Position numbers and translations under genes: made by a program. A stretch of DNA of 64,000 nt from Saccharothrix sp. NRRL B-16314 (GTDB lineage: Bacteria; Actinomycetota; Actinomycetes; Mycobacteriales; Pseudonocardiaceae). The notes beneath the pieces were generated by a model. That model had not been told where the DNA came from and ran no database searches. It was given only the letters and a program-made list of their open reading frames with translations. Below, one piece after another: positions 55,972-64,000 of this stretch. The first letter of the stretch is position 1. The number at the start of each line of letters is the position of its first letter. The stretch covers positions 7,585 through 71,584 of the forward strand of contig NZ_JNXC01000036.1 in assembly GCF_000716595.1 (NCBI RefSeq), in the 5' to 3' direction.

Positions 55972-57356
55972 GGCAGGGTCACGCCGCCCAACGCCCGCAG
56001 CTGCGGCGCCAGCAGGTCGGCGTCGCCCACCAGCACGCCGGTGAACGCGGTCGGCGCGAAGAACTCCAGCGCCACCTCGGTGACCTGCTCGACGGTGACG
56101 GCCGCCAGCCTGGCCGGGTGCCCGGTGAACCACTCGACGTCCAGGCCCAGACCGGCGAGGTTCATCAGGAACGACGCCAAGCCGCCCTGCGACGACGTCG
56201 CCGTCAGCAGCGACCCGATCGCGTACCGGCGCGCGGTGTCCACTTCGGACTCCGACGGCGGCGCCAGGCCGAGTCGGCCCAGCTCGTACCGGGTCTCCAG
56301 CAGCGCCGCCGCGGTCACCTCGCTCGCCGTGTCGGCGTCCACCAGCAGCGTCGCCCCGCCCGGCGTGAACTCCGAGTGCGAGCGCGCGCTGTACGTGTAG
56401 CCCTTGTCCTCGCGGATGTTCTCCACCAGCCGGGACGAGAAGAACCCGCCGAACACCAGGTTCGCCAGCTGGAACGCCGGGTAGCGCTCGTCGGTGCGCA
56501 CCATGCCGCGCCCGGCCAGCCGGATCTGCGACTGCACGGCACCTGGCCGGTGCACCAGCAGCACGTCACCGCCCTGGACGACGGGCAACGGCGACAACGT
56601 CACCGCGGTGCCCTCACCGGTCCAGCCGCCCAGCGCGCCCTCGACCGCGCGCACCGCCGCGTCCGGCTCCATGTCGCCCACGACCACCATCACCGCACCG
56701 CGCGGCAACACGGCCGACGAGTGCAGCGCGCGGACGTCCTCCTGCGACACCGCCGCGACCTCGTCCGCCTCCGGTATCTCCTTGGCGAACGGGTGGTCGC
56801 CGTACAGGTGCCGCTGCAACGCCTCGCGCGCGATCACGTTCGGCTGCGACCGCGCCAACCTGATCCGCTCCACCAGCCGCGCCCGCTCGCGCTCGACCTC
56901 GCCGACCGGGTAGGTCGCGCCGGTGAGCACGTCCCGCAGCACGTCCAGCACGGTGTCGAAACCGGACATCAGCGCGTTGCCGGAGAACGCCAGGCGCTCC
57001 GGGTCGACCACCGCGTCCAGCTCGCCGCCGACGAGCGCCAGCTCGGTGTCCACGTCCACGCGGCTGCGGGTCGCGGTGCCGGTGAGGACCGTGTTCGCCA
57101 GCACCTCGGCACGCGCCGAGTGGGTCGAGCCGACGCTGCTGGCGGCCGGGTCGCCGAACGGGATGCGCAGGCGCACCTCCACCATCGGCACGGACGACCG
57201 GCGCACCGCGATCACGCGCAGGCCGTTGGCCAGCGTGGTGTCGACGGTCTCCATGTCCGCGGCGGCCCGCTGCTCGCCCAGCTCCGGGAACGGGCGAGGC
57301 CCGAGCGCCGTACGGCCGATCTCCTCGGCGCTGCGGTGCTTGGTCGGGGCGCTCAC
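55968..57356 (-). CDS. M16 peptidase-like subunit lacking the zinc motif
   Basis: This 462-residue protein has the two-lobed insulinase/M16 fold: [56 protein letters not shown] and [21 protein letters not shown] (substrate-binding R/Y pair). The HxxEH motif expected at the N-terminus is absent ([15 protein letters not shown] in its place), so it is the non-catalytic subunit of an M16B heterodimer with the next upstream gene. It starts at a GTG overlapping the stop of that gene by four bases. Confidence 0.9.
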   Translation of the reverse strand: MSAPTKHRSAEEIGRTALGPRPFPELGEQRAAADMETVDTTLANGLRVIAVRRSSVPMVEVRLRIPFGDPAASSVGSTHSARAEVLANTVLTGTATRSRVDVDTELALVGGELDAVVDPERLAFSGNALMSGFDTVLDVLRDVLTGATYPVGEVERERARLVERIRLARSQPNVIAREALQRHLYGDHPFAKEIPEADEVAAVSQEDVRALHSSAVLPRGAVMVVVGDMEPDAAVRAVEGALGGWTGEGTAVTLSPLPVVQGGDVLLVHRPGAVQSQIRLAGRGMVRTDERYPAFQLANLVFGGFFSSRLVENIREDKGYTYSARSHSEFTPGGATLLVDADTASEVTAAALLETRYELGRLGLAPPSESEVDTARRYAIGSLLTATSSQGGLASFLMNLAGLGLDVEWFTGHPARLAAVTVEQVTEVALEFFAPTAFTGVLVGDADLLAPQLRALGGVTLP

Positions 57357-58678
57357 TCGGTACCTCCGTCGGCGGTGGTCTGTGCGGTCTCGTTCGGGTC
57401 GGCGTCCTGGGCGGGCTTGAGGAGCAGCACGGCGCGCGCGTCCGGCCGCAGCGCCTTGGCCGCCGCGGCCACCTCGTCGGTGGTGATGCCGGCCAGCTTC
57501 GCGGGCAGCTCGTACAGCAGCTCGGCCTGACCGAACAGCAGCTCGGCCGACCCGAGGCCCAGCGTCCGGCTGGTCAGCCGGTCGTGCTCGCGGTGCATGG
57601 TGGACACCCAGCGGGCGGTGACCTTCGCCAGCTCCTGCTCGGTCGGCCCTTCCTCGGCCAGCCGCAGCAGCTCCTCGTCCACCGCCGCGACGACCTGCTC
57701 GGAGGTGATCTCCGGCGGGTGGATCGCGGTGATGCTGAACGTGTCGGGGTCGCGCGCCTCCAACGGCCCGAACAGACCGCACCCGGCGCCCACGTCCACC
57801 ACGATCGCGTCACGGTGCACCAGCCGCTGCTGCAGCCGCGACCCGTCGCCGTCGGTGAGCACACCGGCCAGCACCAGGTAGCTGAGGTAGGCGTCCACCT
57901 CGGTCACCGGGTCCGGGATGCGGTAGCCCAGGGCGATCGCCGGCATCGGCGCGTGCTTGTCGGTGTGCTCGGCGCGCAGCTCGCCCTTCGGCGCGGCCTC
58001 GGCGAACGACGGCCGTGGCGGCACCGGACGGGCGGGCACGTCACCGAAGTGCTTCTCGACGAGTGCCTTCGCGCCCTCGGTGTCGAAGTCGCCCGCCACC
58101 GTCAGCACGGCGTTGCCCGGCGCGTAGTAGGTGTCGAAGAACGCGGCGCAGTCGTCCACTGTGGCGTTCTCGAGGTCGGTGAAGTCGCCGTAGCCGTTGT
58201 GCGCGTTCGGGAACGTCTGGAACAGGACCGGCGGCAGCAGGATCCAGGGGAACCCGCCGTACGGTCGGTTGAGGACGTTGAGCCGGATCTCCTCCTTCAC
58301 CACGTCGATCTGGTTGCGGAGGTTCTCCTCGGTCAGCTTCGGCGCCCGCATGCGGTCCGCTTCGAGGAACAGCGCGCGCTCCAGCGCCGCAGACGGCAGC
58401 ACCTGGTAGTAGTCGGTGTAATCGGGGTGGGTGGACCCGTTGAACGTGCCACCCGACGACTGCACGTGCCGGAAGTGGGCCAGCTTCTCCAGGCTCTCGC
58501 TGCCCTGGAACATGAGGTGCTCGAAGAGGTGCGCGAACCCCGTCCGCCCCTCGGGCTCGGAGCGGAAGCCCACGTCGTAGTGCACGCTCACCCCCACGAC
58601 CGGGGCGCTGCGATCGGGTGCGAGCACCACCCGCAGACCGTTGGGGAGCGTGAACCTGTGCAGTTCGGGTAGCGCCAT
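57353..58678 (-). CDS. M16B zinc peptidase, catalytic subunit
   Basis: This 441-residue insulinase-family (M16B) peptidase has the inverted zinc motif HLFEH in GFAHLFEHLMFQGS (residues 49-53), the remote Glu in EEIRLNVLNRP and the second-lobe RLQQRLVHRD. It pairs with the motif-less subunit encoded next, as in many bacteria, to form a clamshell peptidase that degrades small peptides in the cytoplasm. It starts at the ATG, with no signal peptide. The 3' end overlaps the partner gene. Confidence 0.93.
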   Translation of the reverse strand: MALPELHRFTLPNGLRVVLAPDRSAPVVGVSVHYDVGFRSEPEGRTGFAHLFEHLMFQGSESLEKLAHFRHVQSSGGTFNGSTHPDYTDYYQVLPSAALERALFLEADRMRAPKLTEENLRNQIDVVKEEIRLNVLNRPYGGFPWILLPPVLFQTFPNAHNGYGDFTDLENATVDDCAAFFDTYYAPGNAVLTVAGDFDTEGAKALVEKHFGDVPARPVPPRPSFAEAAPKGELRAEHTDKHAPMPAIALGYRIPDPVTEVDAYLSYLVLAGVLTDGDGSRLQQRLVHRDAIVVDVGAGCGLFGPLEARDPDTFSITAIHPPEITSEQVVAAVDEELLRLAEEGPTEQELAKVTARWVSTMHREHDRLTSRTLGLGSAELLFGQAELLYELPAKLAGITTDEVAAAAKALRPDARAVLLLKPAQDADPNETAQTTADGGTE

Positions 58679-58806
58679 GCACGCAGCCTACGGGTTGACC
58701 CGGCGACCGGGCTCGATGGTCACCCGGCCTCCGCCGCACGCCGCTACGCCCAGCGCGAACGACCGGCTGCCGGCCGGGCCGCCGCCTGCGGACCAGCGGC
58801 CGTTCA

Positions 58807-58936
58807 GTTCAGCGAGCGCAGGTGCCCCGCCTGGGCCAGCACGCCGTCCAGTTCAGCGAACGCAGGTGCCCCGCTTGGCCAGCACGCCGTTCAGTTCAGC
58901 GAGCGCAGGTGCCCCGCCTGGGCCAGCACGCCGTCC
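58807..58936. repeat. Triplicated 44-bp unit spanning a gene 3' end
   Basis: Three near-identical copies of a 44-bp unit (begin GTTCAGCGAGCGCAGGTGCC, end about CAGCACGCCGTCCA) start at 58807, 58851 and 58894 (one copy is a base shorter). The last contains the final codons of the DUF2207 gene; the first two lie beyond its stop. The unit thus looks like an expansion of the gene end into the intergenic stretch. Confidence 0.85.
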
Positions 58937-60528
58937 AGCGCACCGAGGAACGCCGGGAACCGCTGGGCGAACCGCCGCAGGTCCCCGCCCTCCTCGGCCT
59001 CGCCGAACCAGTACAGCCCCGGCCGGGTGCCGGCGAACGTCGCCAACCACCGCTCCGTCTCCCCCAGCACCACCGCGTAGGGCAGCGACCGCGAGAACAC
59101 CATCTCCCGGTCGCCGTCCGGGATGTCCTGCGGAGTCGCCGTCCGGAGGTACCCGCGCAAACCGCGCACGTGCTCCAGCAGCGCACTGCCCCGCTTCGTC
59201 CGCGCCGGCATCGAGCGCGCGCCCACGGCCAACGCCACACCGGCGACCACGACCACCAGCCCGAACAACGCCGCCGCCCCGACCAGCGCCAGCACCACCG
59301 TCAGCGCCACGCCGGCCACCCCCAGCCCGACACCGGCCCACCACCAGAGGTTGCGCTCCGCGTCCGGCCGCCGGGCGAACCAGTTCTTCGCCACCACGTC
59401 GGCGTACAGCTCGTCCCGCACCCGGGACAGGTCGATCCGCCTGCCCCGCAGCCCGGACAGCAGGACCACGTCCTCCCCTTCGGGCAGCAACACCTCGTAC
59501 ACAGCTCGCTCGTACCCGGACAGCGACGGGTCGGCGGGGTTGCGCCGCACGAACCGCCAGTCGTGCCCGTCGACCTCCTCGATCCACACGTAGTTGCGCA
59601 CCGCGAGGTCCACGACCGTGGCGGTCACGTCCACCACGTCCACGTGCTCGTCCACCACGGTGCCGACCTGGCCGGGCAGCACGCCGTCCGGAGAGGCGAA
59701 CACGACCCGTCCCGAACCGTCGGTGACCAGCACGTTCACCGATCCGACGGCACCACCCAGCGCCCGCGAGTCACGACCGCGGAGGTACCACAGCGCCATC
59801 CCGCCGGCGAGCAGCAGCAGGACGAGCCCGCCGAGCCCGGCGCCGGTCGCCGGGGTCAGCGCGAACGCCGCCAGCAACCCGGACGTCTCCTCCACCCGCG
59901 CGTTGGCGGGCACGGCGCCCTCCTGCAACCCGACCGTCAGGTCCACCCGCTCGCCGGCGCCGAGGCCGATCTCGGCCGCCCGCACGCCGCGGCCGTCGCC
60001 CAGGTCGGCGCTGGTGCACGGCTTGGCGGTGCCCGGCTCGCCGGCCAGGCAGCTCACCGACTTCGGCACGTCCGGCGTGATCACGGAGACCTTCACCGAG
60101 TCGAGCGCGGTGTCCCAGCCGCTCGCGGGCTGCCAGCGCAGCTCCAGCGTGTCACCGATCTTCGCGACGGTGCCCAGGACCGAGTACTTGACCGTCGACG
60201 TGCCCGCCTGCAGTGCGATCGTCAGCTCGTCGGCCGATGCTGTAGCCGTGCCCTTGCCGTCCACCGTCACGTCGGAGACCTCGAACACCCGGTCGCGGTG
60301 GTCGGCGACCGGGACGTGCAGCGGGACGACGCGGGTGGCGGTCGCGCCGTCGGGGACGGTGACCACCTCGGTCACGCTCAGCCTGCCGTCGCGCTCCAGC
60401 TTGAGCCGCACGTCGGCGCCGACCGTCCCGGGCAGACCGGCGGTACTGCCCGGTTGCGCCGCCGCTGTGCCGACGCCCGCGCACAGCGCGACCGCGCAGA
60501 TGGCCGCCGCTCCCCAGTTTTTCAACAC
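58891..60528 (-). CDS. DUF2207-type membrane protein
   Basis: This protein of about 545 residues is secreted into the membrane: signal peptide AAAICAVALCAGVGTAAAQ, then an extracytoplasmic DUF2207 beta-domain (VSDVTVDGKGTATASADELT), and membrane segments at about 240-260 and 395-440. A cytoplasmic C-terminal region (RTKRGSALLEHVRGLRGYLRT, YAVVLGETERWLATF) follows. DUF2207 proteins are of unknown function. I chose the GTG at 60528 because it leaves a short basic n-region and a TATTCT box lies eight bases before it; an ATG at 60579 would add 17 residues and leave almost no promoter. Confidence 0.85.
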   Translation of the reverse strand: MLKNWGAAAICAVALCAGVGTAAAQPGSTAGLPGTVGADVRLKLERDGRLSVTEVVTVPDGATATRVVPLHVPVADHRDRVFEVSDVTVDGKGTATASADELTIALQAGTSTVKYSVLGTVAKIGDTLELRWQPASGWDTALDSVKVSVITPDVPKSVSCLAGEPGTAKPCTSADLGDGRGVRAAEIGLGAGERVDLTVGLQEGAVPANARVEETSGLLAAFALTPATGAGLGGLVLLLLAGGMALWYLRGRDSRALGGAVGSVNVLVTDGSGRVVFASPDGVLPGQVGTVVDEHVDVVDVTATVVDLAVRNYVWIEEVDGHDWRFVRRNPADPSLSGYERAVYEVLLPEGEDVVLLSGLRGRRIDLSRVRDELYADVVAKNWFARRPDAERNLWWWAGVGLGVAGVALTVVLALVGAAALFGLVVVVAGVALAVGARSMPARTKRGSALLEHVRGLRGYLRTATPQDIPDGDREMVFSRSLPYAVVLGETERWLATFAGTRPGLYWFGEAEEGGDLRRFAQRFPAFLGALDGVLAQAGHLRSLN

Positions 60529-60536
60529 GGCCGCGG

Positions 60537-60542
60537 AGAATA
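60537..60542 (-). promoter_or_regulatory. Candidate leaderless -10 box for the DUF2207 gene
   Basis: On the minus strand this reads TATTCT, matching TANNNT, with eight bases to the GTG. It supports the later start for the gene. Confidence 0.4.
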
Positions 60543-60603
60543 GCGGAGTTCCCCTAAGCTCTTGTGCTGATTCGGGCATCCGCGATATGGGGGACCACCA
60601 GCG

Positions 60604-62019
60604 ATGACGCAACCACCGCCGCCGGGTGGCTGGCCGCCGCCACGTCCGGTCGGGCCGCCGCCGATGCCCGCACCTCTGCACCCCCAACAGCCACACCAGG
60701 CACCCCCGGCCCAGCAGCCCCAACCGACCCGTCAGTGGCCCGCGCAGCAGCCTCCGACCCAGCAGCCCCAGCAGCCCCAGACGCAGCAGTACCCGGCTCA
60801 GCAGCCTCAGCAGCCCCCGGTTCAGTACCCGCAAACCGGGCCACAGCCGCAACAGCAGCCCCAGCAGCAGCCGTGGCCCCGCCAGGACTCCTGGCCGCAG
60901 CAGGCACCCGTGACGCCGTCGCCCCTGGCTCCGCCGTCCATGGCTCCGCCGCCGATGGCCGCTCCGCAGCCGCCGCCCGCGAACTGGGGCCCGCCGCCCG
61001 GACCGCCACCGGGCTGGGGTCCGCCGCCGATGCCGTACCCGCCGATGCCGCGGAAGAAGAGCAGCGGCCCGCTGGTGGCGATGCTGATGATCGGCTTCCT
61101 CGTGGTCGCCATCGCCGCCGTCGGCATCATCGCCGCGAACCGCGACTCCAAGCAGGCGCGCGATTCCGGCACCGCCGGGTACGCGAGCTACACCTACACG
61201 CCCGAGCCGACGACGAGGACGACGACCAGCGCCACCACGACGACCACGACGGCGAGCAGCAGGCGTTCCACGTCGACCAGCGAGCCGAAGGCCGGTCCCA
61301 AGGCCGTCATCGCTTTGGGTGACAACCCGATCCACGCGGCCGGCCTCGGCGCGTTCAACATCGAGGGCTGCCCGCTGCCCGGGATGGACTACTCGCCCGC
61401 GGGCCAGGACCGGTTCCTGCGGGCCGCGCTGCCGTGCATCGAGGCGATGTGGAAGCCGTCGTTCCAGCGCGCGAACCTGCCCTACCAGCCGGTAGAGCTC
61501 GTCATGGTGACGTCCCAGACCACCAACACGTGCGGCTCCATGGGCCCGGACCGCACCGCCATGTACTGCGACGGCACGATCTACTGGACGCCGAACCACT
61601 ACGCGAACGAGCAGGGCGCGGCGAACCCGAACCACCCCGGCAAGTACCTCGGGCAGCTCGCCCACGAGTACGGCCACCACGTCCAGTGGCTGTCCGGCAT
61701 CCTGCGCGCGTCCGGCCAGGCCCAGTACGACAAGGGCGGCTGGGACACCCCGGAAGGCCTCGACCTCAACCGGCGCAAGGAGCTCCAGGCGACGTGCTTC
61801 GGCGGCATGACGCTGGCGCCCCTGTCGCACGGCGCGGTGCCCGCGGACGTCATCTCGGTGGCCCTGACGGACGCCGGCAACCGTGGTGACTACCCGATTT
61901 ACCCCAACCGGGACCACGGGGCGCCCGAGCGCAACTCCGCGTGGGTGAACCACGGCTTCAAAAACAACGAGACGAGCGCGTGCAACACTTGGGTAGCGAG
62001 CGCGGCGGACGTCAGCTGA
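60604..62019 (+). CDS. Membrane-anchored neutral zinc metallopeptidase with Pro/Gln-rich cytoplasmic arm
   Basis: This 471-residue protein has residues 1-150 made of Pro/Gln repeats (PAQQPQPTRQWPAQQPPTQQ), a membrane helix at about 158-178, a Thr/Ser-rich linker and an extracytoplasmic zinc peptidase domain (neutral zinc metallopeptidase family). The HExxH motif is in LAHEYGHHVQWL, with the third ligand probably the Glu of RRKELQATCFGG. Cys pairs (EGCPL, LPCIE, TNTCGS, MYCDG) suggest disulfides outside the cell. A second gene of the same family follows 15 bases later. The start is an ATG after GGGGGACC. Confidence 0.88.
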   Translation: MTQPPPPGGWPPPRPVGPPPMPAPLHPQQPHQAPPAQQPQPTRQWPAQQPPTQQPQQPQTQQYPAQQPQQPPVQYPQTGPQPQQQPQQQPWPRQDSWPQQAPVTPSPLAPPSMAPPPMAAPQPPPANWGPPPGPPPGWGPPPMPYPPMPRKKSSGPLVAMLMIGFLVVAIAAVGIIAANRDSKQARDSGTAGYASYTYTPEPTTRTTTSATTTTTTASSRRSTSTSEPKAGPKAVIALGDNPIHAAGLGAFNIEGCPLPGMDYSPAGQDRFLRAALPCIEAMWKPSFQRANLPYQPVELVMVTSQTTNTCGSMGPDRTAMYCDGTIYWTPNHYANEQGAANPNHPGKYLGQLAHEYGHHVQWLSGILRASGQAQYDKGGWDTPEGLDLNRRKELQATCFGGMTLAPLSHGAVPADVISVALTDAGNRGDYPIYPNRDHGAPERNSAWVNHGFKNNETSACNTWVASAADVS

Positions 62020-62034
62020 CCCGACTGGAGGACC

Positions 62035-62934
62035 GTGCACACGCCCGAGGAGCCCAGGAACAACCCGATCGCCCTCATCGGCGTGTTCTCGTTGATCGTG
62101 TTGTGCGTGCTGGGTCTCGGCGGGATCACGCAGCTCGAAACGTCCCGGCGGATCAGCGGGCGGCCGGTGGCCGCGCCGGGTGCGCTTGTCGCGCAGTCCA
62201 CCCCGACCGAGCCGCCCAGGCCGCGCGCGGTGCACCGGCTGGCCGACCACCCGCTGCTCGCCACGGCCACCCGTCTGCCCGCGGTGACGTGCGCGTTGCC
62301 GGCGTTCGGGCTGTCGGACGCAGAGCTGTCGGCGTACTACAAGGCCGGGGTCACGTGCCTGGACCAGGCGTGGCAGCCGGTGCTGGTGCAGGCGAACCTG
62401 CCGTTCGACCCGCCCGCGCTGGACACGGCGCCGGACCTGACCGACGGTCCGTGCGGCACGGCGCCCGCGGAGAGCGAGGCGGTCGCCTACTACTGCGGTC
62501 GCAACAGGACGATCTACATGCCTACGCGGCGGCTGCGTGACAACGGTGGCGGTGAGCGCGCGGGGTCGCACCTGGCGACGTTGGCGCACGAGTACGGGCA
62601 CCACGTGCAGGCGTTGACGGGATTGCTGCGGGCAGCGGACAGCAAGATCGTGGACGCGGGCGAGGAGACGCCGGCGGGCCTGGAGATGTCGCGGCGGATC
62701 GAGCTCCAGGCGAACTGCTTCGCGGGGATGTTCCTGGTGGCGGCGTCCGGATCGATCGGGCAGGGGCTGGCCGAAGAGGCGGCGGACGACTTCCACTACG
62801 CGGTGGAGGAGCCCCCGGAGAAGAACGCGCACGGCAGCCCGGACAATCAGGGCGAGTGGGCGTCGCACGGGTTCACGACGGGTGTCACGACGTCGTGCAA
62901 CACCTACGCGGCTTCGGCGGACGCGGTCGGCTGA
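62035..62934 (+). CDS. Membrane-anchored neutral zinc metallopeptidase, shorter paralogue
   Basis: This 299-residue protein has a membrane helix at residues 12-31 and an extracytoplasmic peptidase domain with LAHEYGHHVQALTGLLRA as the zinc motif and RRIELQANCFAGMFL as the third-ligand region. It is the same family as the preceding gene but lacks the Pro/Gln-rich arm. The shared C-terminal NTYAAS/NTWVAS pattern (TTSCNTYAASADAVG) shows that the two arose by tandem duplication. The GTG at 62035 follows GGAGG. The last 31 bases overlap the convergent gene. Confidence 0.88.
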   Translation: MHTPEEPRNNPIALIGVFSLIVLCVLGLGGITQLETSRRISGRPVAAPGALVAQSTPTEPPRPRAVHRLADHPLLATATRLPAVTCALPAFGLSDAELSAYYKAGVTCLDQAWQPVLVQANLPFDPPALDTAPDLTDGPCGTAPAESEAVAYYCGRNRTIYMPTRRLRDNGGGERAGSHLATLAHEYGHHVQALTGLLRAADSKIVDAGEETPAGLEMSRRIELQANCFAGMFLVAASGSIGQGLAEEAADDFHYAVEEPPEKNAHGSPDNQGEWASHGFTTGVTTSCNTYAASADAVG

Positions 62935-63341
62935 CCACGGGTGGTCCACAGGTAGGCGTAAAGGCCGCCGGCGAGGCCGCTCAGGCACATCAGCATCACG
63001 GTCAGCCTGGTTTCGAGCGGCATTCCCTCGGGGGTGCTGGCAGCGGCTTGGACCGTGAACTCGCCGTTCGTGTCGGCGGGGACCACCACCTCCACCACCT
63101 CGTTCCGCTGGTGGCCGCAACCGTCGAGCTTCGCGGTGTGGGTCCGGTCGCCGACCTTGAGTTCCACCCGGTCGTAGGCGTCCACGTCGCCGCAGGAGGC
63201 GGGGGCGACGACGGTCGCGGCGACCCGGTGGACCTCGGTGGACGTTCGCGGCCACCACAACGCGACCGCTGCCGCGATGCCTGCCAGACCCACGACCAGC
63301 AGCACCAGCGCCCATGCGACCGGGCTTCGCGGAACCGCCAC
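62904..63341 (-). CDS. Small two-helix membrane protein of unknown function
   Basis: This 145-residue protein has membrane helices near both ends (SPVAWALVLLVVGLAGIAAAVAL and LTVMLMCLSGLAGGLYAYLW) and an extracytoplasmic domain with two Cys residues (PASCGDVD, KLDGCGHQR), possibly forming a disulfide. No family is recognised. I chose the GTG at 63341 because it leaves a short n-region before the first helix; an earlier in-frame ATG adds an Arg/Ser-rich stretch. Its end overlaps the zinc peptidase gene on the other strand. Confidence 0.65.
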   Translation of the reverse strand: MAVPRSPVAWALVLLVVGLAGIAAAVALWWPRTSTEVHRVAATVVAPASCGDVDAYDRVELKVGDRTHTAKLDGCGHQRNEVVEVVVPADTNGEFTVQAAASTPEGMPLETRLTVMLMCLSGLAGGLYAYLWTTRGQPTASAEAA

Positions 63342-64000
63342 AGCGTGGATGGTCGCAGACGGAGTGGCAGGTTGTCGTGTGGGCGAGGGGTGTTCTCTGC
63401 GGGCTGGAACATCACTCGATCGTGATCTTGCACACCTCGAACGCCAGTTCGACACTGGAGTCATGAACTTCAGCACTCAAGCCGTTGCGAAACCCATCAC
63501 GACCCCCACCGCGCCCGCCGTCAGGCACGCCGTCACGCACGCCCCCAAGAACGCCACGGAGCTCACCCGCCACCCGAGCCGCCCCCCAACCCGCCGCCGA
63601 ATGCCGTACCGAGCCCGTCGCCGAGACGCCCGACCCCGGGTCGGCTCGCAGTGGCGCAGTGGCGCAGCACCCGACCAGAACCGCCAGACCCGACCACCCC
63701 GAATCCAGACCCGCCCAAGATCGCCCGACCAAGCCGGCCCGACCCCGACTCAGACCCCAACCCAGACCTCGACCTCGACCTGCCGCCGGCCCGGCAACCA
63801 CCTGGGTATCTCGTAGAGCCGCACCAACCGCCCACCGCCGCCGCAGCCCACAGCACCACAGCACCACAGCGCAGTCCACATCGGATTCTTCCGACCCACC
63901 CCACCAACCGCCGCACACCCGCCCCACACACACCCACCGCCCACACACCCACCGCACCCCGCACACCCACCGCACCCACCACACCCACCACCGCCCACCC
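63342..64000. other. Low-complexity C-rich tail without a convincing gene
   Basis: From about 63480 the plus strand is very C-rich and G-poor, and from 63800 it is largely CACCC, CCACA and CACCG repeats. Long frames exist on the minus strand but consist of Gly/Val/Trp low complexity and lack normal codon use. A gene may continue beyond the window; none can be supported here, apart from a 29-codon candidate listed separately. Confidence 0.6.
63477..63566 (-). CDS. Candidate 29-codon hydrophobic peptide
   Basis: A GTG-initiated frame (SSVAFLGACVTACLTAGAVG then VVMGFATA) encodes one membrane-spanning stretch; 26 of 29 codons end in G or C. A GGTGG lies shortly upstream of the GTG. The frame remains open upstream, so it may also be the end of a larger degenerate gene. 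No family is recognised. Confidence 0.3.
   Translation of the reverse strand: MSSVAFLGACVTACLTAGAVGVVMGFATA

Noticed and set aside
58891..63315. Minus-strand frame of about 1470 codons across the zinc peptidase genes
   Set aside because: Only its last 560 or so codons (the DUF2207 protein) are real; the rest is the antisense shadow of two genes with HExxH motifs.

Overview
The window is 64 kb of very high-GC actinobacterial chromosome. Codons end mostly in G or C, GTG starts are frequent, and there are LysX, an F420-dependent reductase gene, XRE/DUF5753-DUF397 pairs, a PtpA/SURF1/CobD block and an actinobacterial-type RNase P RNA. Gene order from 35.1 to 44.5 kb (RNase H/phosphatase, C4 zinc protein, Nif3-like, CobC, PtpA, SURF1, CobD) parallels the Rv2228c-Rv2236c block of Mycobacterium tuberculosis as I remember it. 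Low content of mycobacterial signature genes and the many XRE, MmyB-type, DUF6461 and neutral zinc peptidase genes suggest a Pseudonocardiaceae-type actinomycete (Saccharothrix, Lentzea or Actinosynnema-like); this placement is inference.

Layout. 0-15 kb: accessory and metabolic genes, namely the end of a DHA2 drug exporter with its TetR regulator, a second MFS exporter, nadE, a secreted tripeptidyl aminopeptidase-type lipoprotein, DUF6461 and neighbours, an XRE/DUF5753 regulator with its DUF397 partner, an MmyB-like regulator divergent from an SDR, and a TetR regulator divergent from a beta-helix protein. 15-23.6 kb: lysX, panB, a proline iminopeptidase, a metal/corrinoid-receptor-like protein with npdG, and an RNB ribonuclease. 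23.6-31.4 kb: seven tightly packed minus-strand genes form a type IV secretion-like locus (VirB4-like ATPase, VirB6-like, VirB8/TcpC-like, NlpC/P60 hydrolase, small membrane proteins) divergent from a ribbon-helix-helix-like gene. 32.3-35 kb: a secreted DUF6345 protein and rnpB. 35.1-44.5 kb: the RNase H to CobD block.

44.5-52.4 kb is the most notable segment. Three overlapping genes encode the DUF2397, DUF2398 and SMC/SbcC-like proteins of a Wadjet-type (JetA, JetB, JetC) plasmid-restriction system. The fourth position, where JetD with its DUF3323 arm and TOPRIM (DUF2399) nuclease normally lies, holds a protein that keeps a JetD-like N-terminal arm but ends in a TIR domain instead. The locus therefore looks like a Wadjet sensor/loop-extruder coupled to a TIR (probable NAD-consuming) effector. 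A TANNNT box six bases before the GTG of this gene suggests its own leaderless promoter.

52.4-63.4 kb: ROK and MarR regulators, an NmrA-like protein, nudC, an M16 peptidase pair, a DUF2207 membrane protein and two tandem secreted or membrane zinc peptidases. The last 0.5 kb is low-complexity C-rich DNA with no convincing gene.

Repeats recur at several scales: a 22-bp intergenic repeat family (core GTGAGTCCTACGTTC) at 2.9 kb (mirror-image form) and 32.1 kb (tandem form), a related in-frame minisatellite in the Nif3-like gene, and a 44-bp tandem duplication of a gene 3' end at 58.8 kb.
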